This document shows, one piece after another, positions 11,819 through 22,559 of a stretch of 64,000 bases of DNA (position 1 is its first letter; each line of letters begins with the position of its first letter). The stretch spans positions 17,100,691-17,164,690 of the forward strand of contig NC_092026.1 of NCBI RefSeq assembly GCF_042242105.1, written 5' to 3'. The stretch is from Pempheris klunzingeri (taxonomy: Eukaryota > Chordata > Actinopteri > Acropomatiformes > Pempheridae). The notes under the pieces are model-generated. The model was given only the letters and a program-made list of their open reading frames with translations. It was not told the origin of the DNA and ran no database searches. Both the position numbers and the translations under genes were made by a program.

Positions 11819-11878
11819 ATATGAATAGCCCTGGGTAGGGCAGTGATGTTTCACAGCCCTACCCAGGGCTATTCATAT
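11819..11878. repeat. 60-nt near-perfect palindrome (23-bp perfect outer stem)
   Basis: The left arm 11819-11841 (ATATGAATAGCCCTGGGTAG plus GGC) is the exact reverse complement of 11856-11878. Inside, after one A/A mismatch, gtga and tcac pair around a 4-nt loop. It lies within the tmbim1 5' intron. Confidence 0.95.
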
Positions 11879-11916
11879 AACTTCCACACAGTCCCTTACT
11901 TGAAGGCAGCTGTTAA

Positions 11917-11950
<34 letters not shown>

Positions 11951-12482
11951 CGGGGCTGACTGACTACTGAATGAATGAATATTCCCACCACTGCACATCA
12001 GCAGGTAGAAAGATGTCATCAAATAGTTCTGGGACACCTAAATGGACTGAAGCCATCATTTTCCTGCTATGACAAGTCAAAATGTCTTCCAGAATAAAAG
12101 TCTGTAACTTTATTTTGTGCTGCAGCTGAGAGCAGCACAGGACAGCCACAGAAACCAGGTTCAGCTTTGGTGTAAACGTTAGTTTAGTTCAGTTTAGCTG
12201 AAAACAGAGGCGGCCGAGCTGTTTGGAGCACCAGGCTGACATGTCAGGAAACACCCCCCCCCCCAGCTCACAAACAGCCTTTTCAGGTGTGAGCAGGACA
12301 AACACCGCTCTGCTGCCACGAATAGCGCCCAGAGCCCAGAGAACACAAGGTCACTGCACATGGGAGGTGACCGACACATCGCAGCAGCACATTAAAGTCT
12401 CCAAAGCCTCCAAATACTTTCATAACAATCTGATGTGTAAAAAAAAACAAAACATGACAATATGTTAGTCAGCTCCACTTAC

Positions 12483-12560
12483 CGAGTACAGAGAGGTCCG
12501 CCTGCTCGGGTTTATTCCCAGCGATCAAATGAGGAAAATGGGAAGAGTTCCGGTCACGAC
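12483..12560 (-). other. tmbim1: First, non-coding exon of tmbim1 (5' end approximate)
   Basis: On the minus strand a GC-richer stretch ends at a clean donor (CTCG|gtaagt) at 12483, in the right place for a 5'UTR exon of tmbim1. The acceptor it would join is just 5' of the ATG exon (8747). The upstream side runs into a (CA)n tract at 12734-12779. The transcription start is not visible. Confidence 0.5.
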
Positions 12561-12732
12561 CACGCCCTCTCTGCTTCACCGAAACAGTCCGAAGAAGAGC
12601 AGAGATCTGACACACGGTTCACACCGTCCGTCTGTCTGTCTGTCTGTCTGTGTGCTGTTGGTGGAGCCAGATGTGTAGCAACAGTGAGCAACACCTCCCG
12701 GAACAAACTGAGGAGCCGCAGCAGGGTGGAGT

Positions 12733-12733
<1 letters not shown>

Positions 12734-12779
<46 letters not shown>
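12734..12779. repeat. (CA)n microsatellite
   Basis: About 23 CA units near the tmbim1 promoter; a short (GTCT)n run is at about 12631-12650. Confidence 0.95.
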
Positions 12780-12781
<2 letters not shown>

Positions 12782-13233
12782 GCCTAACAGGTTTAGCTGA
12801 CTTTCAACAGGCATTTCTCATATTACTGATTAAAGGTACATTACAACTTCCCAGCTGGTAACATTAAGTTCTGTTCTGAGTGTTTAGTAAACTTGAACAT
12901 TGTTTCTCCCTTTAAAAGTTCAGATGTAGTTTTTATTTTAAAGTACTTTGCAGTTCTTTACATAAAAAACTCATAAATAATTTTACATATCAATGATTCA
13001 GTAATTCACAGGTTCATCTACTTTATACATTTTACTCTTATGTCCTTACATTTAAAAAAAAATCAAATAGTGAATAAAGGGATGAAAGGTTGTAGATAAT
13101 GGATGGAGGTGAATAAAGCAACATTTATCAGCATTTTTATGTTTTGGTACTGCTACTTTTATTTAAGTGTTTAAGTGCGTCTGCTTCGCTGTGATCTGTG
13201 ACAAAAAGAAGCTTTCCAAAGGATGTTGTATTG

Positions 13234-13239
13234 TTTATT
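13234..13239 (-). terminator. casp8: Probable poly(A) signal of casp8
   Basis: TTTATT (AATAAA on the minus strand) lies about 290 nt beyond the casp8 stop. The implied 3'UTR contains the long CA tract at 13364-13456. Confidence 0.5.
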
Positions 13240-13363
13240 TTGCCTGAATCACATGAGAATGATCACATGATCACAAACGTTTCCAAAACAACATTTTCTT
13301 TTAATTTCCTACTACAAAATACAAAGATGATGATATTCAAATTCATCCAACCAGAGATTAGAA

Positions 13364-13400
13364 ACACACACACACACACAGACACACACAGACACACACA

Positions 13401-13456
<56 letters not shown>
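13364..13456. repeat. Compound (CA)n with CAGA interruptions
   Basis: About 90 nt of CA repeat with three regularly spaced ACAGAC interruptions near its left end, probably within the casp8 3'UTR. Confidence 0.95.
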
Positions 13457-13461
<5 letters not shown>

Positions 13462-13529
13462 AACTAGTCAGGTCTATGTGAGTCCAGAAACCAGACATAT
13501 TGGCAGCATTGCACTTGGTCCCAGTCAGC

Positions 13530-15846
13530 TCACACACATTTGAGGACGAGCTTCTTGGTGAGGGTGTATTTGGGCTCTGGCATTTGTTTGTGGTTTGAAT
13601 ATTCTCTTTTGCTGACCTCCCTGTTGACACGTGTCAACACACTGAGTATGTCATCGTTCTCCGAGCTGCACAGGAAACATTAGAAAACAAGTCAGAATTA
13701 GGACTGCAGGTATATGATGGAATGCCACACCCTCTGACACCAAGAGAATAAATGTTAAATGTGTTTCTCTCTCTCTCTCTGTCTCACCTTTTCGCTGACT
13801 TCATCAGCTGTGTGCACAGCTCCTGGATGTAGATGGAGCCTGTGGAGGTGTTTCTGAAGGACTTGCAATCTGGCACGGTGGCCATGCCCAGCAGGAAGTC
13901 TGCATCCCAAGGCACCGTATCACCATGCACACGACCGGCGTCTTCCTCCATGCGGTTCTCTCTGTTCTCCTCCGGTCCCGGTGTCGGGGGACTCGGCACT
14001 GATCCTTTCTGGTAGCTGCTTCCCTGACAAGCTTGTATGAAGAACAGTTTGGGCTTCCCTGCCAATGTGGGAGCGGACCCGCTGGTGAAGGGCCGCGTCA
14101 GTTCTTGCAAGGACACCTCCTTCTCATCAGCCCCAAAGACGCATCCTTTTTCTCCGTGGGAAAGCACGCATACCACCTGAAATCAGAGGCAACCACGTTT
14201 TTAAAGCTCGTGTCATGTCTTAATCAAACTTTGACACTTTACAGGTTTGCACAGGAACTATGAAGCTATAACAGGGTTTCTGGAAAGTTCACCAAGTTTA
14301 ATTGAAGACTTTTAAAGACCTTTTTAATACCACATAGAATGCAATTTAGTACTGGTCACATTACCAAACTGGACAAATTGAGATGGACTTATCCCCCATC
14401 GGGGGAAAGTCACAGAATTGGGACAATGTGGCAGAGAATTATATATTATTATGTCACATTTTTTCACTTCTTCCCAGCAGTTTTTAACAAGGATTCCTAA
14501 AGACATGATGAATTAAATTAGGTTGACCGGGATATGGAGGGGCAGCATAAAATGGATGGATTAACCTACTGAAAATTATTCTTTTCTTTAACAAAGTTCA
14601 CTTTGTGTTTAATGGAGCTGCTTATCTTAGCTTAGCATTAAGACTGCCTAGACTGAAACAGCTAGCTTGGCTGTCCAAAGAAAACAAAATCTGTCTACCA
14701 GCACCTCCAGAGCTTAATCTGTACAAAAACTCAAGTGTAAAGATCCACTTGATCCAGTGGTTTTATGGGAGGTTATGTGCCGGGCTGTTTCTCAGCTTGG
14801 CTGCTGGCTGTAGCTGCATATCTAGTTAACAGATATGAGAGTGGCATCAACCTTCTTATCTAGCTGCAATAAAGCTAAATGGGTATTTCCAAAATGTCAA
14901 TCTATTCCTGTAAAGAGGAAAATAATGTGTATACAGTAATCACAGGCGTTACACCTCTGAATGTGTGAGGCACTGCTCACCAAGGCATCTTCATCTGAAA
15001 AACACCTCTTCCCCAGCTGTTTCACTTCATGTCGCATGGCATCTGCCGTCAGGTTCTTGTGGACCACCACAGCAAAGCCAAGTTTGGAGAACACTTGGCG
15101 CAGAGTCTCTGTGTCACACAAGAGACAAAAACTGAAGCATACCGACAGACTCTTGTTTTATATTGTATGAGATAAGTATTAACTCTGAGCATCCTCAGGT
15201 CTGACTGGTGCTTGGTAACATAAGCATTATATAAACTGATGAGATCATATGGCTACAAGGACACATACCCTCGTCCACCTCGGTCCCTCCTCTTTTCTTC
15301 AGCTGTGTTCCCGGGAATTCCTCATTGTTGAGGACCATGCAAACACCACGAGGGTTATGAGTCAGGGCATAGTACTCTGACTAAAGGGCACAAGCACACC
15401 CACAAGGCAAGACAAATTATAAACACTTACACCAATGAATTAATGAATGTATAAATGAGATCTTTTGCTTGAATAGTCACCTGATCTGGAAGAGAGGAGG
15501 ACTCTATGTGTGGTTCTGCATCGCAATAAACATTCTGTCCTTCAACTGAAGAACAAAAACAGCAGAGGCTTACATCCCCTGTATGTGTGTGATGTGTGTG
15601 TGCATATCTACGGCAGTGAGGAGGGAGTGGAGGGCTGTAACGAGGTTCAATGGCTGTGTGCCCAATGAACAAGTCAGTGAGTAACACAATGAAAGAGAAA
15701 CTCACAGTTGGGCTGAGTCTCAGATATTGACAGAGTAGGTTGAGTTGGCTGAGGGGTGATGTTTACCCTCTGTAGGGGAAAAAAAAAAGAAGAATCCCAT
15801 TCCTCAGTAAAGTGGCACATTAGAAGACGGATTTACACAAATACAC

Positions 15847-15888
<42 letters not shown>

Positions 15889-17766
15889 GGTAATCCATGC
15901 TGACATGAGAAGATCTGGGTTGACGTGGCTGCGTCACATCTGAAAAGTCATTCATCATGTGATTAATTTCATGGTGATGCAACATTTTAATGTTTATGTG
16001 TGTGTGTCTTCATACCTTGCATGTAGTGGTGTACAGTCGCTGCCAGTTGTTGATCCAACTGCTGCAGGACTGCATGCAGGTCGCAGACATTTGTGCTCGA
16101 CAGTAAACCAATCTTCTCCATTTCAACAAACACGTCCAGTGCTGTCTGTAATTACCGGAGAAGACCAGTTTGTGTTTCTGTGTGTGGAGGCTTTGCAGCT
16201 TATCAATACACAAGGAAATAAGCCAAAAGTTAGGTGGGCATTCCTATGAAAGCCTGCCATTCATGTTGAATGAATGTGCGCTAAAACTACTGAATAAAAT
16301 GAGCATGCAAGAAACCATTTCTAATGGCAAAATGGCTGTAGGGGACTTCAGTAATAACAGATGTAATGCTAATTAATCATCACAATAATAATTCAGTTTT
16401 GATTTGATAGAAAGGTTGTGTGTTAAGACATTCAACCATTGCTGATTAAAGCTGAGGATGTCAAAAACGGCCACCAGAATATGCCTACATCATGTGAGTG
16501 GTTTACACTTCACATGGCGCTGAAGTCATTGTCAAACCCCGTTCCCATTTGGGAATAAATAAATACAAAATCCTTCAGCCTAATTGAAATTAAATTCATA
16601 GAACACACGATGAAACTTACTATATGCAATAACCCATTTAATTTACCAAACTAAACAAAACCTTCTCATATTAATTTTCCAATTATAAGGCGGATAAATT
16701 TACAATTAAACATGTTGGGGATATTTTGTTGATATATATATTTAAAAAAAAAAAAAAAAGCCTACATGTCCTCATCTTACATTGCACGCCTCAATTTGTC
16801 TTCTGCCCAGCTTGTCGCTCAACAGAAACGTCATCTTCTTGAAATTTTCCATAGTCATGTCCTCATATATTTGGTACAGCATCACCCTGACACAAAGAGT
16901 AGCAGAGTGGAAAGGAGAAAGAGGAAAAGAAAGAAAACACTAAAAGTCTGGCAATAAAACAGACTGCACTGTACTCCTGCTGTACTGTTATCTTTTCCAC
17001 TTACACTAAATTTCTCTCCGGTTTTACCTGAAATTTGACAGGATGGGATTTGCGTCGGTCTCCTCTGGTCGCCTGCTGTCTGTCTCCAGGAGGCTGAGGA
17101 GATCTGCTCGCCGAATAGTGTGGAGCAGCTGAAAGAGGAAGACATTGTTGTCCAGCAGGCCTTTTTCTTCTAGTTTCAAAAACAGCCCTTTTGCATCCCC
17201 AATCTGTAAAAGAGCAACCAAGAGACAAAGAAACAAACCTGATTAGACAAACTTTTAAGGTTCTAAAAAGGGAGTGATGTTTGTCTAACTGACAATGATC
17301 TACAGCTGTGCTATGATACAACAGTGTTACTTTTTCCTTTTGCTGATGCACCTTTTGTTTCCTTTCATTAATTTGTCTCTAGTTCATTGGTTTGCCTCGA
17401 CTATAAGGCACGTAGTGAATTCTGCTTTGGCGAAGCTTTACAAAATAGATATTAATGTTCTTAGATATCAGGAGAAAAAGAGGGAAAAAGCTGTTTTATA
17501 ATATTTTTATTTTGGGGATTGTGATTACCTAAGATATCTGTAGGGTAACACTGACTTTCAGAGAAAAACTCAACTGTCCAGAGTTACTGATCAATGAGAC
17601 AGTTTTCCCCAAACATGGGGTTGAGACAAATGCAAAGGCAGCAGTGTGAGGTGCTCACCCCCTCAAGGCGTTTCCTGTTGACTACATCATGACACAGGAA
17701 GCAGAGAGCTGCCACCTCAGAGGACACCAGCTCCTCATCTATGCGGGACAGCTTCAGCCTGTCCAT
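13530..17766 (-). CDS. casp8: Caspase-8, DED-containing initiator caspase
   Basis: Eleven coding exons (17766-17659, 17203-17028, 16886-16781, 16145-16016, 15939-15887, 15769-15706, 15545-15481, 15380-15269, 15108-14981, 14176-13788, 13665-13530) join in phase to give 488 residues; human caspase-8 has 479. Two death-effector domains come first: DED1 with MDRLKLSRIDEEL, CFLCHDVV and the RxDLL motif IRRADLLSLLE; DED2 with NFKKMTFLLSDKL and VEMEKIGLL. The protease domain follows: S1 Arg in HNPRGVCMVLNN, catalytic His in VLSHGEKG, catalytic Cys in FFIQACQGSSYQKG, then DADFLLGMAT and SFRN. Caspase-8 joins FADD at death receptors, starts apoptosis and restrains necroptosis. Caspase-10 is the alternative; length and neighbours favour caspase-8. 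A non-coding first exon ends near 18454 and an ISRE lies beside it. Confidence 0.88.
14585..14910. repeat. Teleost interspersed repeat (gctaagctaa / gctggctgtagc type)
   Basis: The stretch contains ATCTTAGCTTAGCATTAAGA, CTTGGCTGCTGGCTGTAGCT, ACAGATATGAGAGTGGCATC and GGGTATTTCCAAAATGTCAA in the order of a familiar teleost repeat. It sits in a casp8 intron and is related to the copy at 5370-5505. Confidence 0.6.
15851..15886. repeat. (CA)n microsatellite abutting a casp8 splice donor
   Basis: About 18 CA units. On the minus strand the tract begins directly at the donor of the 53-nt casp8 exon 15939-15887 (CCAG|gtgtgtgtg), so the donor's intron side is entirely GT repeat. Confidence 0.9.
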
Positions 17767-17978
17767 CACAGACCCACTCCCAAGCAGCACGGGCCTGGTG
17801 CTCAGCTCACTGAGATAAAAGCAGGAGGAAAAAATGACATGAAACATCAACAAATATTACAAAGCATATATTACCAGAAGTGTGCAAATCCAGACACAAG
17901 TACAGACAACAATGGCAAATTATTTTTTTGAAATCAAATTTTTAATCAAAAGATATTCCTATAATGTATTTTAGTGGC

Positions 17979-18010
17979 TGGCGTATGTATGTATGTATGT
18001 ATGTATGTAT
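17979..18010. repeat. (GTAT)n microsatellite
   Basis: About seven GTAT/ATGT tetranucleotide units in casp8 intron 1. Confidence 0.85.
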
Positions 18011-18202
18011 ATTTGGTATGTTGGTATGTTGTTAGTCCCGGTTTCCTTATTTTGTTCTTGATCTTAACTTCAACTGTTCACTTGCTGTTCCTGTTGTTTT
18101 ATATTTGCCTCTTTGTCATCTTCTCTTCTAGTGCCATTATTACCATTATTATATTGTAGTAACCCGACAGGTTGGACAGCGGCGTTTCTAATCGCGCTGT
18201 GG

Positions 18203-18210
18203 TGACGTCA
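18203..18210. promoter_or_regulatory. casp8: Palindromic CRE (TGACGTCA) downstream of the casp8 first exon
   Basis: A perfect CRE/ATF octamer lies in the CpG-rich region inside casp8 intron 1, about 240 nt from the first-exon donor. Function is inferred from the motif only. Confidence 0.35.
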
Positions 18211-18453
18211 CGGGCCTGACGTACTCACCTTGTTACGTTTGACTTCATAACACGGAAGTTTTACGTTTAAAATGTTTCTAATGAAGTCTGGGCGACGGCA
18301 CAAAAGTAACGTCGCGTCGGTTTATAGTTCACAATACATTATAACGTTCAGGTTATGCTAACGTACAGCAGCTGGTGGTAACGTTAGTTTACAGGCTTAC
18401 AGCCAACTACTGTCTGTAAAGTCTGAGAGACAACTGACGACTGTAAAACTTAC

Positions 18454-18600
18454 CGCGGTCAGCTTACGTCCAAGAGGCGAACAGATGCGTCTTCTGTAGT
18501 TCAGTCAAACAAAACTACTTTAAGAGGGAAAAAGTAGGGGGAAAAAACACGTTTCAGTTGGAGCAGTAACTTTCCGAGTCTGTTGTGCTCTCAGGCCGCC
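18454..18600 (-). other. casp8: First, non-coding exon of casp8 (5' end approximate)
   Basis: On the minus strand a donor ACCGCG|gtaagt ends an exon at 18454. The matching acceptor is just upstream of the exon holding the ATG (near 17810, tctcag|TGAGC). The region is CpG-rich. The exact start is not visible. Confidence 0.5.
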
Positions 18601-18603
18601 GTA

Positions 18604-18615
18604 AGTTTCACTTTC
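18604..18615 (-). promoter_or_regulatory. casp8: ISRE beside the casp8 first exon
   Basis: AGTTTCACTTTC, read on the minus strand as GAAAGTGAAACT, is an exact match to the interferon-stimulated response element core (GAAANNGAAACT). It lies about 150 nt upstream of the first-exon donor, so interferon or IRF control of casp8 is likely. Occupancy is not shown. Confidence 0.65.
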
Positions 18616-18862
18616 AGAGGAAAGCCGCGCCAGTTTTGTAGGAGCTGTCATTTCCGCTTCAAACCTTCAAAATAAGACGCAGAGGGATCTGAAATATTAT
18701 TGCCGAGTATGCTTCCGTGCAATGGTCCAAGATTTTGCATTTTGCACTTTTATTTTGAAGACAGACTCACTTTCCCAGTTTGAGTAACACAAACCTGAAG
18801 TTGTCACTAAAACTAAATGTTGTAACTAAATGAAAGAACAAACACTGTTTGAGACAAACCCC

Positions 18863-18868
18863 TTTATT
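18863..18868 (-). terminator. catip: Poly(A) signal of catip
   Basis: TTTATT (AATAAA on the minus strand) lies about 215 nt past the catip stop and about 250 nt upstream of the casp8 ISRE. The two same-strand genes are therefore very tightly packed. Confidence 0.65.
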
Positions 18869-19083
18869 TAGATAACTACAGTTTGTCACACAGCTCAGGT
18901 GAAGTCTCACGTTTGAACATTATTGTTTATCTCCATCATGTTTCCTTTTATCCTACTAGTCATCTGTCACTCAAGAGAAAAGAAAAGGGTATAACCAAAT
19001 GTAATTTCAAATTTTTAGTTAAAATGATAAACAGAAAGCTATTTTAAAAAAAATGCCGCTTTGAGCATGTGAACTGTGCCCTT

Positions 19084-21866
19084 TCAGAGTGAGGGGGCTT
19101 TCAGGCTTGGCTCTGGACGATGGCGTGAGGCAAAAGGGAGGAAGTACTCTCTGGCAAACTGGAAGACATCATCTGGTTTCCTCAGCAACAAGAACTGCAG
19201 AAAGTCAGATATGAGGGCACGGATCTCTGGGTGGTGTCTCAGGTACGAGGCATGGTCTGCCTTCAGCTCCTCCTGCCACAGTGGGACATACACACACGTT
19301 CATATTCAGTTCTGTTTGAAGGATTTATGAGCTGTATGGGGAGAATCAGTGTTACTCAGGTACAGTCAGTCTGGATAAATGAGTCCAATATTGAGCCAGA
19401 GACTTTATCATATGCAAATATTATTGGTCACCTTCCTGTCCAAGAACTTAGAGCGCATCTGCATGTCTTCTTCCCAGACGAGGGGCATCTTCTCAAAACC
19501 TAATATGCACACACACACACACACAGACAAACCAACATTACTGACTCTGTTTCAATATAAAAACAGTTTTTAATGTGCGTGGGAGTCGTTACCTTTTTCT
19601 AGCTCTGATGGCAGCTGCAGAAGCCTCATGGTGACCGGTGATCCCACCTGCACTCTGCTGGCCAAGTGCCTGATCAAAGAAAAATCATCCATCAAGTCAT
19701 ATTAACATTTTTATCACCAAGTAATTGACAGTGCATCAAAGTCATAAATGCGAGCACGTGGATGCAAGAGTGTTTCAGTGGTGGATGAACAGTACGGAAT
19801 AAACACACACACGAAAAACAAGTAAAAGCACAGAAAATAAAATATTCTTTAATGGGTATTCTCTTTCAGGCTCTCTTGTTCCTATGCACACTAGGGCCCA
19901 TTCACATGAATCATTCTAAAGGTCTCATGTCTGAATACGATCCACATATGACTGGATACATTGTTGTCTACACTGAGCCACATATACATTCTGTACAGAA
20001 ATGCTGATGCCCAGTCACCACCAATACATTTTCCACACGCTTAAATTCTACGCAGATCCTAATTATTGGTTATGTTTGAATGATGTGGGGTTTCTTATTT
20101 CAACCTTAAGCATGAAATAGTTTTTTAAGGCCATTTAGTAAATACTTTACTTAAACTATTACATTAGGAACAGTCGCAGTTTTTGGACCTTATTTAGGTA
20201 TAACTGTGTGGAAAACAAAATGTCTTGTTTTTTATCAGTAGGTTGCTGAGTAGAGGTCCACATACAGTGGGTGATGTGAACACCACCCCCTCAAAAGCTG
20301 GATCTGCACCTGACATGTTGCATAATTAGAAAAGAAAAAAACTCAATGTCAAGTCCTGTTGGATATGTCACTGATTTTCTTTGTCTTAATGACCATAAAA
20401 TGTCTGTTTGTGTACTAGTCCCCACCAGTGAGCAAACATTAACAAACCCTTCCTTTTCTAAGTTCTCCAAGCCACATGCACCTGAGGAGGTACAGTCATG
20501 GAGCTTACCCATCAGCCAAGAAGTAGCACTGCCAGATAGTGGGGCTGTCCTCCACAGCGTGAACAGTCCTCTCCACACCAAATACCTCCACCGTCTCACC
20601 CCCGACCTCCAGCTGCTTCAGACCCAGCTCACTCTGACCACAGAGAAACAGATGATCAAATATTCAGACAACACTCAGAATGAGCAAGAGGTCTCCCCGG
20701 CGTGATCACTTACAAAAGTGGTGTGGACGATGTGTAATCCCGGGTCGAAGGAGATGAAGGTTGTGTGTTCTGGCACCTTCCTCCTGAGAGCAATCAGGCG
20801 CATCAGCAGCAGGTTGGAACCCTCGGTTACCAGCCCTCTTAGGTCAGACATGGGATAAGACACGCTCTGCTTCGTCGTCTCCTGTGCAAAAACAAAAAAA
20901 AAGTTTACACCTTACAGGAATCTCACGCCAGCAGGTTTGTTGATATCTCCGAGCAAGAATCTTATCATTATCTTAACATTGAGCAAAACAAACTCTCTCC
21001 TTGCTTCTCTGACCTCTCCAACAGTGGTAACTTTATCGATCACCATCTGCCCGTCACGCTGCACCATGTGACACCTCTTGTCCAAACTGTGGTCCTCAAG
21101 CTAAAAAAGGATTCAAATGTGTTTAAAAGGTAGGGGATGTTACGTAAAGACATGAAGACGTGGCAGGCCGGGGTGCAATGTTTGGATTCATGTGTGTAAA
21201 CACTGAAAGAGGGACTCACTTTGACATACTCATGGTGATCTTCCTCCAGCACCTCTAGGTCTGCCGTTAGGTAGGCTTGAATGGGAAATGGACATACAGA
21301 TACTGAAAGATCTGTAAACGGGCAAAACAATGGAGATCGGCTCCAGCCTCCCCTCCTCACCTGTCACTGTTGTTCCACACGGGGACTCATCAATGGCTCC
21401 CTGGCTCTGAGCATGCAGCAGCAGGCAGGGCTGCTGGCCCCTGAGGCCAAACTCCACCATCACACTGAACTTGCCCAGGTCTCTGCCCCCTTCTGACACG
21501 GTCACCAGACAATCAGGAAACACACACTTCTGCAGCTCTGCAGCCTCTGAGAGAAGTGGGGGACACTTCATGAGCCACAACGGACACTTTCCTAAAGCTT
21601 ATTTTCTCATTTCATTGCTCACATGAAATGAACAGTTTCCTGTCATGTGTTTGGGGCCAGTCAAGATGTGCCAAAACCAGGTGGTGCTAACTCTCAGAGG
21701 CACGCAGGTCCCGTGTCATACAGGCGCTCCAGACTAGCCTGGGACTGTCACACTCACCAATGCTGGACATGAATGTGATGGCTTCATCGGAGGCTTTTAG
21801 CTCCTCTCCGAGGTCCCGTCCCTCGACCCCCGTCAGGACTCCGGCAGGAGGCTCGTCTTCCATCAT
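19084..21866 (-). CDS. catip: CATIP, ciliogenesis-associated TTC17-interacting protein
   Basis: Nine coding exons (21866-21758, 21546-21361, 21275-21220, 21100-21014, 20881-20714, 20633-20509, 19669-19593, 19499-19432, 19272-19084) join in phase to give 354 residues; human CATIP has 387. Recognisable segments are [78 protein letters not shown] and the C-terminal [19 protein letters not shown] followed by FAREYFLPF. The last stretch resembles an RII-alpha-like dimerisation/docking fold. The protein has no signal peptide or membrane segment. It is known to bind TTC17 and promote actin polymerisation during ciliogenesis. Synteny with tmbim1 and pnkd matches human 2q35. The start may be either of two adjacent ATGs (21866 or 21863). 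Confidence 0.9.
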
Positions 21867-22049
21867 TACCGCTGCCTTTACTTAAAGGTACTCACACGCC
21901 TGATGGTAAAACAAGTCTCTACGTAGCTGAAGCAGCTTTAAATGTTTCTTATTGTGGCAGATATTCTGTTTTTGTCTGTTCTCTGCAAAGCGGTCCCTTG
22001 CCGTCCTTCTGTCTGCAGCTTCTTCTCCCTCACGGAAAATGAAGACCGA

Positions 22050-22063
22050 ATAGTCATGGCAAC
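22050..22063 (+). promoter_or_regulatory. catip: Possible RFX X-box upstream of catip
   Basis: ATAGTCATGGCAAC carries one perfect RFX half-site (GGCAAC) with the usual AT spacer and a degenerate left half. It lies about 185 nt 5' of the catip ATG, a place where ciliary genes often have an X-box. The assignment is tentative. Confidence 0.35.
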
Positions 22064-22441
22064 GACGCCGCACATACCGTAAAGACGGTTGTGAGCGCGC
22101 AGCCGAATCTGGAGAGGAGCTATTACCACACACACATAATAAACCCTCCTCACTGATCTATGGCGTGAGCTGGTTTAATCTAATCTGATCACATCTATTT
22201 CAAAATTACCTATGAAGATTTGAAAGTTCAAGTTAAAATATTTTAAAAGATAGTGAAGAAACAATAATAAAAATATTTTCCCCTTTATCACAGTGATTAG
22301 CTTCTATTTTGTATTTTTCACCTAATGAACCATTTTTCTAGGCCATAAAAGTATTCTGCATTTATTGCTTCTATTAGCAGTAATACGGAGTCTACCACTT
22401 ATGTAATTAAAACATGGACCCTCCAGTGATCAAAAAACAGG

Positions 22442-22447
22442 TTTATT
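22442..22447 (-). terminator. Poly(A) signal of the CARD-caspase gene
   Basis: TTTATT (AATAAA on the minus strand) lies about 115 nt beyond the stop of the CARD-caspase gene. Confidence 0.6.
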
Positions 22448-22559
22448 CAAAATATGTATCTGTAAAAGACAATGATTCATTTTTAAAGCCAGTTAGCTAT
22501 ACACCCTTAATTGAGATATAAAGTATACCGGGTGTGTATGAGTGAAGTGAAGTGAAGCC

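Larger units (their letters stand above)
8743..12482 (-). other. tmbim1: tmbim1 5' intron: microsatellites, repeats and a hairpin, no coding exon
   Basis: This 3.7-kb stretch joins the exon with the start codon (acceptor just upstream of 8747) to the first, non-coding exon. It holds GT/CA runs (9813-9846, about 10045-10086, about 11920-11949), an ATTAATCG-type repeat (11296-11565) and a perfect 23-bp hairpin (11819-11878). I see no other exon. Confidence 0.6.

Noticed and set aside
12554-12814. Val/Cys-rich frames across 12.5-12.8 kb
   Set aside because: Produced by the CA microsatellite in its different frames; the same holds at 9.7, 13.3, 31.7, 35.3, 40.2 and 62.3 kb.
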